Part shown: piece after piece, positions 51,501-61,494 of the stretch
Layout: every line of letters starts with the position of its first letter
Position numbering within the stretch: the first letter of the stretch is position 1
Source of the DNA: Peromyscus leucopus
Lineage: Eukaryota; Chordata; Mammalia; Rodentia; Cricetidae
Length of the DNA stretch: 64,000 nucleotides
Direction: 5' to 3'
Assembly: GCF_004664715.2 (NCBI RefSeq)
Contig: NC_051067.1
Coordinates: 69,582,982 to 69,646,981 of the forward strand
Made by a program: the position numbers and the translations under genes
Notes under the pieces: model-generated
The model's database searches: none
What the model was told of the DNA's origin: nothing
The model's input: only the letters and a program-made list of their open reading frames with translations

Positions 51501-53081
51501 TCCTAAATCTAACTTTAAAGATTTTTAAATACAGACTTGCCTGGTTGTTTGTGTTTTAATATCAGATAGCTAAAAATGCTTTGCTGAGTGTTTGTTGCCA
51601 ATGTTCTCATATGTGGTGTCCAAAAATACCTCCACATTTGAACGTTAGTTTATAAGCACCTTTCTAGCCATAAACCCACAGTTCTAATTCTTTTTTACCA
51701 CAACACTGCTAAACTGTCTATATCTACCTGGTAAATGGTGCTTCAAATAATGAGATTTGGGTAGACATTCTCATAGAGGCAGATTGTTTGCACACATCCA
51801 TAATCAATATGAAGAGGCTAACAGAGGCATTTTAATCTATTAAAAGTCCTGCAAGTGTGCCCAGCAATAGTTGACATTCAATTAACACTTGTTGAATTAA
51901 AAAAAAGGATAGATGAATGGTTGAATGATTGAATGTATAGATGGACAGATGGGTGAACTACTTGGCTTTCATGGACAATATGTGGTTTATAGCAGAGATC
52001 TTTCAGTGGTTCCCTGAGGAAGGTATTAATGTATTCATTGGCCAGTAGTCATGCTCAAAGCTGCTACAGAAGCCTGGACCACAAAGCACCTAAGTATAGC
52101 CGCAAGAAACCAACTGAGTCCCTCCTGATGACACTTTTTCCTGACATCTCTGAGTAAAGCTGTGTTTCTTTAGACTGTCTGTGGCCAAGACTGGCACATT
52201 TGGGGATGATCAGCCTTTTCCTCTGTGTAACCTGCAGCCATTTGCTCAGAACTGCCAGACGCTGGCAAACTCTGAATCCCCCACTCTCTTGCCATCTACC
52301 CAGCCAAAAAAAAAATCTCTTTATAGACGAGTAAAAAGCTTTCCTAGTGTTTGGGGCCAAGATTCTTTGGCTGTCTATAGTCAGGAATCCTGTCTTTTTA
52401 TCTGTCTGTGAAAATCATCTAAAGGTCCCTAAAGCACTTCAGCTTCTGGAAGACAGAAGTTGGAAAAGCAAGAATGTTATTTCTTAAACTTATTTTTCTT
52501 CTTCACTTCCATGGCATGAACAGAAGATCAAAGAGCATAATCTATGCATTGTGAGGAAGAAGAGGCAGGGTGATGGGAAGGAAGAAACACATAGAGATGA
52601 AATCATGAAATACACATGTGACTAACTTGGTCAGGTTTCACCCTCTCCTAAAGAGCTATTGCTGGGAAAAACCCCGTGCTTCATGGCCCCAGATTTCCAA
52701 AGAAAAGGAAGAATGAAGCTGTTTTGAACTATGTAAAAGTATAAACACAATAGGTGGCATCAAATGTTGAAGCTTTAGGTTCTATACAACTCTTTTCTCA
52801 TAACAAAGCATTTTCTTATACTTACATAGATTTCTAGAAAATTTCCTCTTCTTATCCTTTGAAAATTTGCTAGTATTTTTGCATATTTGAAAGAAAGATC
52901 ATTTCAAAATGTAGAACATAATCTTGGATACTTTCTCTATTTGATTTATTTCCTTGAATTTTCAATTTTTGTGGATGCATTGTCTTGTTAGTTTTTTGTT
53001 TTGTTTGTTTGTTTGGTTGGTTGGTTGTTATTGCTGTTGTTGTTTTGTCATTGGTATTGTTTGCATACTTCTTTTGTTTTC

Positions 53082-53160
53082 AGGGTGTTGGGGTTGAAAT
53101 CAAGGGCTTCATATGTGCAAAACAAGTGCTCTTCTAGTGAGCCACACATCCAACCCTGCT
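53082..53160 (-). mobile_element. ID/B4-type SINE fragment
   Basis: gtgttggggttgaaatcaag, then acaagtgctcttctagtgag and ccacacatccaaccctgc are the reverse complement of an ID head. A GTTT/GGTT-rich stretch precedes it at about 52990-53050. Confidence 0.5.
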
Positions 53161-53315
53161 CTTTCTACGGTCTTCTAGGAATCCCATAAAAGCGGGTCCA
53201 GTAGCCACAATTATTGAAATTAAAAATTAAAAATTAAAAATTCTAGTCCAGTCCAACCACATTAAACATATTCTCTACTAAAAAAAGTAAATAAGTGAAA
53301 TCAAAACTCAATCTA

Positions 53316-53493
53316 GAGCCAGAAAGATGGCTTAGCGGGCAAAAGCCCTTCTCTAATCTTGATGTCCTGAGTTTAATTCCCAGAGGTCACATGGTGGAGG
53401 AACTGACTCCCACAGGTTGTCCTCTGAGCTCCACACATGCTCTGTAGCATGCGCCCTGAAACAAACACACACAAAATAAATAAATAAAAAATG
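53316..53493 (+). mobile_element. B2 SINE with 7-bp flanking repeat
   Basis: gagccagaaagatggcttag, cctgagtttaattcccagag, gtcacatggtggaggaactg and cctctgagctccacacatgc are in B2 order, with a tail ataaataaataaaaaatg. CAATCTA flanks it at 53309-53315 and 53494-53500. Confidence 0.88.
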
Positions 53494-54526
53494 CAATCTA
53501 AAAAGTATGAAAGCAAGATGCCATAAAATTCTCAGAGCTTTTAGTTTTGAAGAAATAAGCAGTTTCATAGCAAGACCATGTTTACTCCGTGTACTTAGGA
53601 ATACTCCAAGACATATTTACTGATATTGGTAACCATATTTGAATGAAGCAGAAGACTCAAAATATATACTAGTTATAAAAATAATTTATTTGCTTCTAGG
53701 AGGATGAAAGTTTTGTTGTCACTTAGGCTTAGGGAATAAGAAGTCTAAAGGAAAAAAAAGAAGTCTAAAGGTATTGAACTGTTTTTCATTTTTCTGTGTT
53801 CTGACTTACTTATCTTAAATCAACCACACACTGTGGACAAAATGCTTTTATCATTGCCAAGACATCTATAAGAGAGCATTTCATCCATTTCTCCAGGATG
53901 GGGCTTGTTCTTTAGCTTTCTGAAGAATTAGGTGACTGTGATGTGTTTACTTAAGTCCTTTGAGTTACTCTGCTGTGTTTTGGGTTGTCATTCTCAGGTA
54001 ACAGTCTCTTTGCTGACGTATTATAGCCTGTAGAACAACTGTGACTGGAGGTATTGAGTGAGAAAGAGGCTGAGGTGGCTCGGTATGGCCTGACCTGGAG
54101 TGGTGCGATGTCTCCAGAGGCAATATCCTCTGGACTGGATATTCATACAAACACCTTCAGCTCAAGGGTGGCCTGGCTCTTTGAGAAGTGATTTGTGATC
54201 TAATTTGAGATTGTTGTTTATGATCCCAGCACCCAGTTTATTTCATCCTGGCAGATAACATAAATAACTGTGTCCCATAGACAGGAAAATCCAGCAGTGG
54301 GGATTAGCTGCACTGCCATAGCATATCACAGGCTTAATTCATCAAATTCATAGACACTCAATCATTTGCAGGTTGATGCTTTGCTTGTACACACACTCTC
54401 TCCCAATCTGATGTTGAAAATGCCCACGCCACACCTGGCACATGAGAATGAAATTTCTTCTCCGCTGAGGTCATCAAATTAGTTCATTATGGAGAAAACT
54501 AGTTCTCTGGACACATTGCAAATACG

Positions 54527-54670
54527 TTGGGTCTAGTGAGATGGCCTAGCATGTAGAGGTGCTTGCAACCTCCTGAGTTTCATTCCCAGGATTCATGTGG
54601 TTGAAGAAAACTAAAACCTGAAAGTTCTCTGACCTCCACATGCACATAGTCTCTCCCAACAGATTAATGC
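54527..54670 (+). mobile_element. B2-type SINE
   Basis: gggtctagtgagatggccta, gaggtgcttgcaacctcctg, gtttcattcccaggattcat and ctctgacctccacatgcaca follow B2. It lies about 190 bp left of the provirus. Confidence 0.75.
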
Positions 54671-54863
54671 TTTTTAAGTAGATTCTATGGTTAAGTAAGT
54701 GGAAGAAATTGCTGGCTTAGAAGGCCAGTGTGCTCTGCAAGATTGAAGGCAGCTACCAGCATGTGTTAGGGCTAAAGCAGAGGGTGGGAGCCAGATCATC
54801 ACTAGCTCTTCTCATCTTAGTGGTGACCCATTGCTGAATATCTAAGCTCTCTGTCTTCTCCTT

Positions 54864-55201
54864 TATAACAAGTCTTTTTCTGTCTCGCCAGCCAGCTCTC
54901 AAATTATGACACAGATACTTATTATTAATTAATGAAGGCTCAGCCTGTAGCTTAGGCTTGTTCCTATCTAGCACTTATAACTTAAATTAACCCATTTATA
55001 TTAATCTGCATTCCTCCATGTGGTCTTTAACCTTTCTTTCATTCTGTATGTCCTACTCCCTCTGTGTCTCCTTGGCATCTCCCTCCTGCCTAGATTCCTC
55101 CTCCTCTTCCTTTCTCTCCCTGGAAATCCCACCTATATCTCCTGCCTAGCTATTGGCTATTCAGTTTTTTATTACACCAATCACAACAATATTTCACCAT
55201 G
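54864..55201 (-). mobile_element. 3' LTR of the provirus
   Basis: 338 bp. Shares with the 5' LTR the runs gacacagat/gacttattattaatta, cataacttaaattaaccc and cctatatctcctgcctagct, and a CCAAT-like part (tgttgtgattggtgtaataa on the minus strand). It starts with a decayed copy of TGTTGTGGGA, and its terminal CA has become TA. The purine run read on the minus strand next to it (aaaaagggaaa) is the polypurine tract. Confidence 0.88.
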
Positions 55202-55205
55202 TTTC

Positions 55206-55605
55206 CCTTTTTATCCAAATAAAAGGAAAAGGTTTTAACTCTAACAAAGTAAAACTATATACAATAGGAATAACTATGGAGTAAGAATACAATGTCCAGC
55301 CCATTTATTTGTATTTGGCAAATTCAGAGAAAACACTCCATTATCTCAACTATCTTAGTGAGTCCAAAGTTTTACACCTAAACCAATTTTTATCATAACT
55401 TGTATTATCATCCTAAAAATGTCTTTTCAGACCTTAAAACATTTTCTTAGATAATAAACTTAAGCTTTTATGTTTCTCAACTTTATAAACTATATATATA
55501 TATCTTATGTAAGTTTCTTTCTGAGTTTGGTAACAAAGAAAACTGTAACTATAACTATCTCATTGTCAACTCCATCAGAGATCCAAGAAGAATATAATAT
55601 TACCT
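55206..55605 (-). repeat. Left arm of an imperfect inverted repeat (provirus 3' interior)
   Basis: Read on the minus strand this gives tgtttactcaggtaatatta, then agttatgataaaaattgg, ggactcactaagatag, gccaaatacaaataaatggg and agttaaaaccttttcctttt up to the polypurine tract. The same landmarks occur in the same order on the + strand at about 56465-56743. The arms differ by substitutions and small gaps. Confidence 0.88.
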
Positions 55606-55642
55606 GAGTAAACAGTAAGTGCAGAACAAACATCTTCCAAAA

Positions 55643-55975
55643 CTATAAAAATGACAGAAATATCTGACTGCCTGGACAGTCACACACGTTTCCCTTGCAA
55701 TGTTGAGGCATCCATCTTTGGCCTACAGGCCTAGAATATCTGACAGGCTTTTCTGTGAAGCCAGAAATTTGAAGGACTCTCCTACCTTGTCTTGGCAAAT
55801 CTTGACAGTCACTTTTGCTTGTCCAATTTGGATAGCATACTGTTAGCAGTTGGGACAAGGGCAGTTTCTTGCCCAAATGGCTAGCTTTGCTACATTGAAA
55901 GCAAATTCCATATGGAGGTTCTTCAATGCCCATCATCCTTTTGTGAAATAAATGGGTACTGTCAGGAGCAGACAT
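55643..55975 (-). pseudogene. Retroviral Gag nucleocapsid relic
   Basis: A 110-codon open frame on the minus strand. Residues C25, C28 and H33 have the C-x2-C-x4-H spacing of a retroviral CCHC zinc knuckle, but the fourth ligand position (residue 38) is leucine. In the second knuckle only C47 and C57 remain at the expected spacing, with N50 and T52 in place of Cys and His. Text after it (residues 58-64, QDLPRQG) is of the kind that follows the knuckles in beta-type Gag proteins. The rest of Gag upstream is missing or unreadable. Both knuckles have lost ligands, so the relic cannot fold zinc fingers and is not a functional protein. Confidence 0.75.
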
Positions 55976-56464
55976 GTCTTGCTGTAATGAAAAACCTTAT
56001 GTTCATAAAACATTTTAAATTCCATATTCTGTAGGTCTTTGAAGTGTTTGAAGACCATCTAGCTATTTAAAATATATCTCCTTTTGATCTAGAAAATGTA
56101 CCTAATGTGAATATAAGTTTGATTATTATAGATGACTAACTCCTAACCTGTCTTTCTTTATTATCCTAAATAGATTTCAAGGACTAAAAATTTATATTGT
56201 ATTTTTTACATGAGCTGCATAGGTACAATATCTTAAACTAGAGTAGAAAAATATATACAGAATAACAGAAATAACCTCAAATTTGTATCAGTGTACAAAA
56301 ATCCATACCAATGTAAAATATTTGAGACTAGTGGTTGTTCAAAAGTAGACTCAACAATCCTCCCTTTTATCCCACCATTTCTAACTATAGCCCCCACCCC
56401 CTTTTTCCTTTCAGAGGAACTTTGGGTGACTGTCTTTGTCATTCTAAATTTTTGTAAGTTGCAT

Positions 56465-56743
56465 TTCCTGTTTACTTAGGTAATATTATATCCTTCTGGG
56501 GTCTTTAATGTAGTTTAAGACTAGATTGTTATGATTGTCTTTAGTTATGATAAAAGACAAGCTAGATATGAAATTTTAGACTCACAAATATAGGATAGAT
56601 AGAATATTTTCTTTAATTTTGCCAAATACAAATAGACTAGATATTGTAACTGTAAATCTTGCTTGATAATTGTTTGTTATATGCAATTTTACTATGTTAA
56701 ATTTAAAACCTTCCTTTTTAATTAAACAGAAAAGGGGAAATGC
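56465..56743 (+). repeat. Right arm of the inverted repeat (opposite-strand proviral 3' interior)
   Basis: tgtttacttaggtaatatta, agttatgataaaagacaagc, agactcacaaatatag, gccaaatacaaatagactag and tttaaaaccttccttttta lead to the polypurine tract aaaaggggaaa at 56730-56740 and an LTR at 56741. The + strand interior probably extends left to about 55980, because ctatttaaaatatatctcc and caaatttgtatcagtgtaca are also part of this family as I remember it. Confidence 0.85.
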
Positions 56744-57574
56744 TGTGGGATAATGTAGCATGAATCTTAAAAGGTCTTACTTTTAAAAACAAACCCAGAG
56801 CCAGATATTGGAGTGAATGCTGAAAAATCAGAGAAACAGAACAAGCCATAGCCAATCTCACCTTTCAATTCCTCAGCTGATCTTGGTTCCTCAAACTGGA
56901 AGCCTCTGTGTCCTCATCCAGATGGAACATCCAAACTGAACTGCTGCTAAAAGCTAAAAGTTTAAAAAGGGCTCTAGTTCCTGAGCCTTATGTCTTATAT
57001 ACCTTTCTGTTTCCTGCCATCACTTCTTGGGATTAAAGGTGTGTGTCACCATGCCTGGCTGTTTCCAGTGTGGTTTTTGAACTCGCAGAGATCCAGATGG
57101 ATCTTTGCCTCTGGAATGCTAGGATTAAAGGCATGTACTACCCCTGCCTAAACCTATGTTTAATATAGTGGCTGTTCTGTTCTCTGAACCCCAGATAAGT
57201 TTATTGTGGTGCACAATATATCAACCACAGGATAATGCTTTTGTACGCTGGTTTAATAAAACACTGTTTGACCAGTAGCCAGGCCGGAAGTATAGGTGGG
57301 ATAAACAGACAAAGAGAATTCTGGGAAGAGGAAGGCTGAGTCAGGAGAAGCTAGCCTCCCATCCAGAAAGCAGCATGTAATGGCATAAGGTAAAGCCACA
57401 GAACACATGGCATCATATAGATGAACAGAAATGGGGTGAGTTTAAGTGTAAGGACTAGTCAATAGTAAGCCTGAGCTAATAGATAAGCAGTTTTAGTTAA
57501 CATAAGCCTCTGTGTGTTTATTTGGGTCCGAGCAGCTGTGGACTGAGTGGGACACAGGAAAACTTTCAGCTGCA
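56741..57574 (+). mobile_element. Opposite-strand 3' LTR, split by a solo LTR
   Basis: Starts TGCTGTGGGATAA directly after the polypurine tract. It breaks at 56753, resumes at 57236 (tgcttttgtacgctggttta) and continues with gccaggccggaagtataggt, agacaaagagaattctggga and gtgtgtttatttgggtccga, ending near ctgca at about 57574. Same family as the LTRs at 43212, 48975, 54864 and 58055. About 350 bp without the insertion. Confidence 0.88.
56754..57229 (+). mobile_element. Nested solo LTR with perfect 6-bp duplication
   Basis: 476 bp starting TGTAGCATGAATC and ending ATCAACCACA. GGATAA is duplicated exactly at 56748-56753 and 57230-57235, and removing one copy plus the element rejoins the outer LTR. 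It belongs to a different LTR family from its host. It has a TATA-like tcttatatacc near 56990-57003. B1-like text at 57029-57150 is built into it. No interior is attached, so it is a solo LTR. Confidence 0.95.
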
Positions 57575-58034
57575 ATCAACAATGTACCATCCAGGATCCA
57601 GCCACCCTGTGTATTTTCCATCTTTACTTGTCTTGTCCTTTTTGTATTACTTTATTCTTACTTTAAAGATTTTACTTTATTATTTTTAATCTATTTTTCT
57701 ATGGCTATATATACTTCTTTTCTTTTCTTTCTTTAGTATCTAAGCACTTTTTAAAAGCATACTGTACCTTTTCAGAAGTTTTCACAGTCTGGACCTGACT
57801 TTCTGCGTGTCTGCAGTGTTCTCTGACCACGAGACAAACCTTAAACAGCCTTGCCAGCCACTGTGCAGCTCTGGCTTAGTGCATGGCTCTGAAGACTGAC
57901 TCCAGCCTGCAGGTAGCAGCTGTGTCTCTGTATGTCACCAAGCATCAACCTACCAGAGAGACTGCAGAACTAGGAATCCACATCTGTCCAGAACTTTTCT
58001 TAGATTCTTCGGGCCCTATGTTTGAATATTCCAT
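57575..58034 (-). other. Provirus leader region between primer-binding site and opposite-strand insert
   Basis: Follows the primer-binding site on the minus strand. No open frame that looks like Gag is present. The right half (57780-58034) is mixed-composition sequence, and the left half (57600-57760) is T-rich on the + strand. Confidence 0.6.
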
Positions 58035-58052
58035 CCTCCACATTGGGCACCA
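58035..58052 (-). other. Retroviral primer-binding site, lysine-tRNA-like
   Basis: Reads TGGTGCCCAATGTGGAGG on the minus strand, two bases after the CA end of the 5' LTR. It matches 14 of 18 bases of the tRNA-Lys type site TGGCGCCCAACGTGGGGC as I remember it; two of the changes are C to T. The position is what a 5' LTR predicts and fixes the provirus orientation. Confidence 0.8.
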
Positions 58053-58054
58053 TA

Positions 58055-58396
58055 TGTAATCAGATTTTGGGGGGAGGCCACCAACTCACAAATAATGACA
58101 CAGAGACTTATTATTAATTATGAAATCTTGGCCTTAGCTCAGGATTTTTTTTCTTATAACTTAATTAACCTGTTTCTATTAATCTATACTCTATCACGTG
58201 GTGTGGTTACCTTTCCTCTGTCCTGTATGTCCAATTTATTCCATTAGCATCTCCTGTACACTTTGATTATCTCATCCTGCTTCCTCTCTACCTAGAAGTC
58301 CCACCTATACCTCCTGCCTAGCTATTTGATGCTCAGCTCTTTATTAAACCAATCACAACAATACATCTTCACACAGTGTACAAATATCCCACAACA
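58055..58396 (-). mobile_element. 5' LTR of the provirus
   Basis: 342 bp, beginning TGTTGTGGGATATTTG at 58396 and ending ...GATTACA at 58055. It has gattggtttaataaagagctg near its start on the minus strand. It is followed by the primer-binding site. Confidence 0.9.
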
Positions 58397-58504
58397 CTCC
58401 TTGGCAAAATAAGGAGAATAATATCTTGTAGTTAACTGGATTATAATGTTAATATTTATAAATGCAGACAATATGCCTGGCCTATCATAAATACAAAATA
58501 TATA

Positions 58505-58672
58505 GTTAGGAGGTCGTAGCACATGCCTTTAATCCCAGCACTTATGAGGCAGAGGCACGTGGATCTCTGTGAGCAGAAAGCCACCCTGGTCTACAGAGTG
58601 ACTTCCAGGACAGCCAGGGCTGCACAGAGAAGCCCTTCCTCAAAAACAAAAACAAACAAACAAGCAAACAAA
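58505..58672 (+). mobile_element. B1 SINE, older form
   Basis: cacatgcctttaatcccagc, gaggcagaggcacgtggatc, ccaccctggtctacagagtg and ccaggacagccagggctgca are B1 landmarks; the aggacagccagggctgcac form is shared with mouse B1. An A-rich tail (acaaacaaacaagcaaac) ends it. A short aaatatat repeat flanks it. Confidence 0.88.
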
Positions 58673-58811
58673 AAACAAATATATTTGTGTTTTGGAAGTC
58701 TTTAAAATATATTTAACCTAGAGTTTGACGAACTTTCTTTAACCACGGAACGCAGTGCTTTGCCTACCAACCTCTCCTCCTCCTCTCACAATAATTGCCT
58801 GGTACAGCTGT

Positions 58812-59178
58812 TGTGGTAGTTTGAACTTAATTGACTCCCATAATCTCATAGGGAGTGGCACTATTAGCAGGTGTAGCTTTGTTGGAGTGGGTATGGTCTT
58901 GCTCAAGAAAGTGTGTCGCTGAGGGGGCTGTGAGGTTTTCTATGTTCAGGATACTGCCCAGTGTCTCAGTTGACTTCTGTCGCCTGTAAGATGTAGGACT
59001 CTCAGCTACTCCTCAAGCACCACATCTGCCTACACGCAGACATGCTCTATATCATGATGATAATGGACTGAACTTCTGAAACCATAAGCCACCACTTCAG
59101 TTAAATATTTACCTTTATCAGAGTTTCCATGGCAGTGGTGTCTCTTCACAGCAATGGAAAACCCTAACTAAAACAGCT
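58812..59178 (+). repeat. Rodent interspersed repeat, family not assigned
   Basis: gtggtagtttgaacttaatt, cataatctcatagggagtgg, gatgataatggactgaactt, ccatggcagtggtgtctctt and aatggaaaaccctaactaaa are consecutive landmarks of a common rodent repeat of about 360 bp. I recognise it but cannot name the class. Confidence 0.65.
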
Positions 59179-59659
59179 ATATTTCTACACTTCCTGTGCA
59201 TTGGAAAATACCCCCCAAGGTTCATGCTTATCAAAGTATTAAAAGAAAGGTATTTGAAAGAGGTTATGTGACATCTGTACATTTCTATCATAATGTAGAG
59301 AGCGAAAAATTCCAGTGCCTGCATCATTGTTGGTTTACACATTGCATCTCACTGAGGAGCCTCACAATAACAGTTAGCAATAATGTTTATGTCTGCTACA
59401 AATACTTCCAGACTGCTTACAGACCCATCTTATTTATAACAACAATACTAAGATGTAAACAATATGTTTCACCTACATTTCATACTGAGGTCATCCAACC
59501 ATAAACTGGAGGATCTGGGAATACATAGAAAAATACAGCACTTCAGGTTTCTCCATCTTCAATATTAAAATTTGTTTCCCCATACCCCATATCTCTTCCA
59601 CCTGAGGAGCTCACAGAACCCCACCTGAAGATTGGTATTGATATCAATTACTTTAAATT

Positions 59660-59775
59660 TTTTCATTACTTTTTGAGGCAGGGTCTTGCTATGTAGCCTA
59701 GGCAGGTCTTAAGCCCATGTTCCACTAACTGTAGTCTCCTATGTTCTAAAATTATAGGTGTTTAACACAAAACCT
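59660..59775 (-). mobile_element. Degenerate B1 SINE
   Basis: gaggcagggtcttgctatgt, agcctaggcaggtcttaagc and taaaattataggtgtttaac follow B1 on the minus strand. Confidence 0.6.
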
Positions 59776-59779
59776 GGGC

Positions 59780-61416
59780 AAGACCAGTTTTTGTAAGTTA
59801 TTTTCTATAGCTTTTATTTACATCATAGGAATAAGGATATATATGGCAGCTATTGCCATTCACAATTATAGACAAATCTCTCAGATAATGAGCAATTAAC
59901 AAGAATATAATTTTACTTGTATCTACCCTTTAAATTTTGACATTTTGTCACATTGTTTTAATTTGTCCCTGTTACTATCACAAAATCTCCAAGACTAGGT
60001 AACTTACAAATAATATAACTTTACTTCTCATGGGTATAAAGAAAAAAATAAAAGACAAAATCACCGTTGGGTTCCGTGTGTGGTGGGGACCCAATTTCTG
60101 CTTCTGTAATGGTGCCTTGTTGTGTCCTCTGGACAGAAGGAAATGTTCTTTCTTCAGATGGAGAAATGACAGAAGAGGCAAAAGGGACAACCTTTCTCAA
60201 CCCTGTTCTCAAGGGCACACATCCCATTCATAAATTCAGGTCCCTGACCTGCCACCTTTACCCTGTGTCCTCACTTCTGGAGATACAAAGTTTCCAGATA
60301 TATATCCAAACCCCCCCTACTAAATAAAGTGGGACCTGAAATTCAGTGTTCTCCCTTCTAGTTAAGAGCATCACTCCCCCAGCAAAATAAATAAATAAAC
60401 AAACAAATAACGTTTAAAAATAAAGAAATAAAGCTATTTCTGGTGCTTCTACCACTACATGGAAAACTTCAGAAGACTCATTGGAATCTGTTGGTTGCTC
60501 TTTCCAAACGCTGACATTTAACAAATCCCACTGGCTGGTTCGTTCTGTTTGTCTCCCTCTGCTAAAATGTGATGCAGAGTCTTCAAACACTGGCAATGGA
60601 TGCCTATATTGTCTCTGGTCATGCCAACTAAACACATGCCAGCATGTAGAGAGATGTGACGAGACCCAGCTCCAAGGACTCTGTGTCTCACTTTACTTTT
60701 ACACCATCTGGGAACCACAGTATTCAAGAGGTGTTCAAAATGAGGCTTGAAGTGAGAAACAAAGAAGATTTCGTAGCTGTTATTGTTGAAAACCAATTCA
60801 GTGTAATGACTTTAAAGCACCAAAATACAAACAGCCCAGAAACACTTTCCTTTTTGTACAACAAATACAACAGATGGGTAAATTTTAAAAGCAGAAACAA
60901 AAGAAAAAATGTTCTCAGATACTCATATTTTTTTAAAAAAAAATTATACCTTATAAAGAAAATTTGTAATTCTTATGAGTTTAAATATATAATTAGAGCT
61001 TTTTATTTACCACCCATTAAAATGGAAAATTTATGTTTGTCTATGTTATCTTGACATAAATACAAGTTTTAGACTTGTTTTTCATGATGTTCAACTATCA
61101 CACATCTACTTGCATGTGGACTATACAACAAAAAAATAATCAAACATATATAGCACACTTCTGCAAAACAAAATTGGCTAGAGTAATACTCACAGGCTGA
61201 GAAGAACCACCATTGTCCATTAATAGATGGGAGAAGGACAGTGTCAGGTTTGGCAGTTAGGATTGGCTTGCAGTATAAATCTAGTCTCTCCTTGTGTGTT
61301 AGAGCCCAGGAGACATTACTAAAAAGTGGTGGAACCTTTCGGAGACAGGTCTTGTGAGAAGTCTTTATATCATTTGGGTCTTGTCCTTGAGAAGTCACTC
61401 ATTTTCTCTGTCTCTG

Positions 61417-61494
<78 letters not shown>

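Larger units (their letters stand above)
42813..54857. other. Transposon-rich probable intergenic block
   Basis: The recognised elements are listed separately. The stretches between them (43.65-44.75, 45.3-48.1, 49.65-51.1, 51.5-53.0 and 53.5-54.5 kb) are mixed unique sequence. I see no exon, RNA gene or element in them apart from a T-run near 48246-48260. Confidence 0.6.
54864..58396 (-). mobile_element. Endogenous retrovirus provirus relic (3.5 kb) with perfect target duplication
   Basis: On the minus strand: 5' LTR 58055-58396, primer-binding site 58035-58052, leader to about 57575, a degraded Gag nucleocapsid relic at 55643-55975, a 3' interior arm at 55206-55605, a polypurine tract just right of 55201, and 3' LTR 54864-55201. 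CTCCTT is duplicated exactly at 54858-54863 and 58397-58402; the 6-bp length is that usual for class II (beta-like) retroviruses. No pol or env is seen, so the copy is non-autonomous or deleted. A copy of the opposite strand lies inside it. The two LTRs are clearly diverged, including CA to TA at the outer 3' end, so the insertion is not young. Confidence 0.9.

Noticed and set aside
60656..61054. 132-codon open frame on the + strand
   Set aside because: AT-rich, Lys/Asn/Phe-heavy composition, no domain, no splice or promoter context; consistent with chance.
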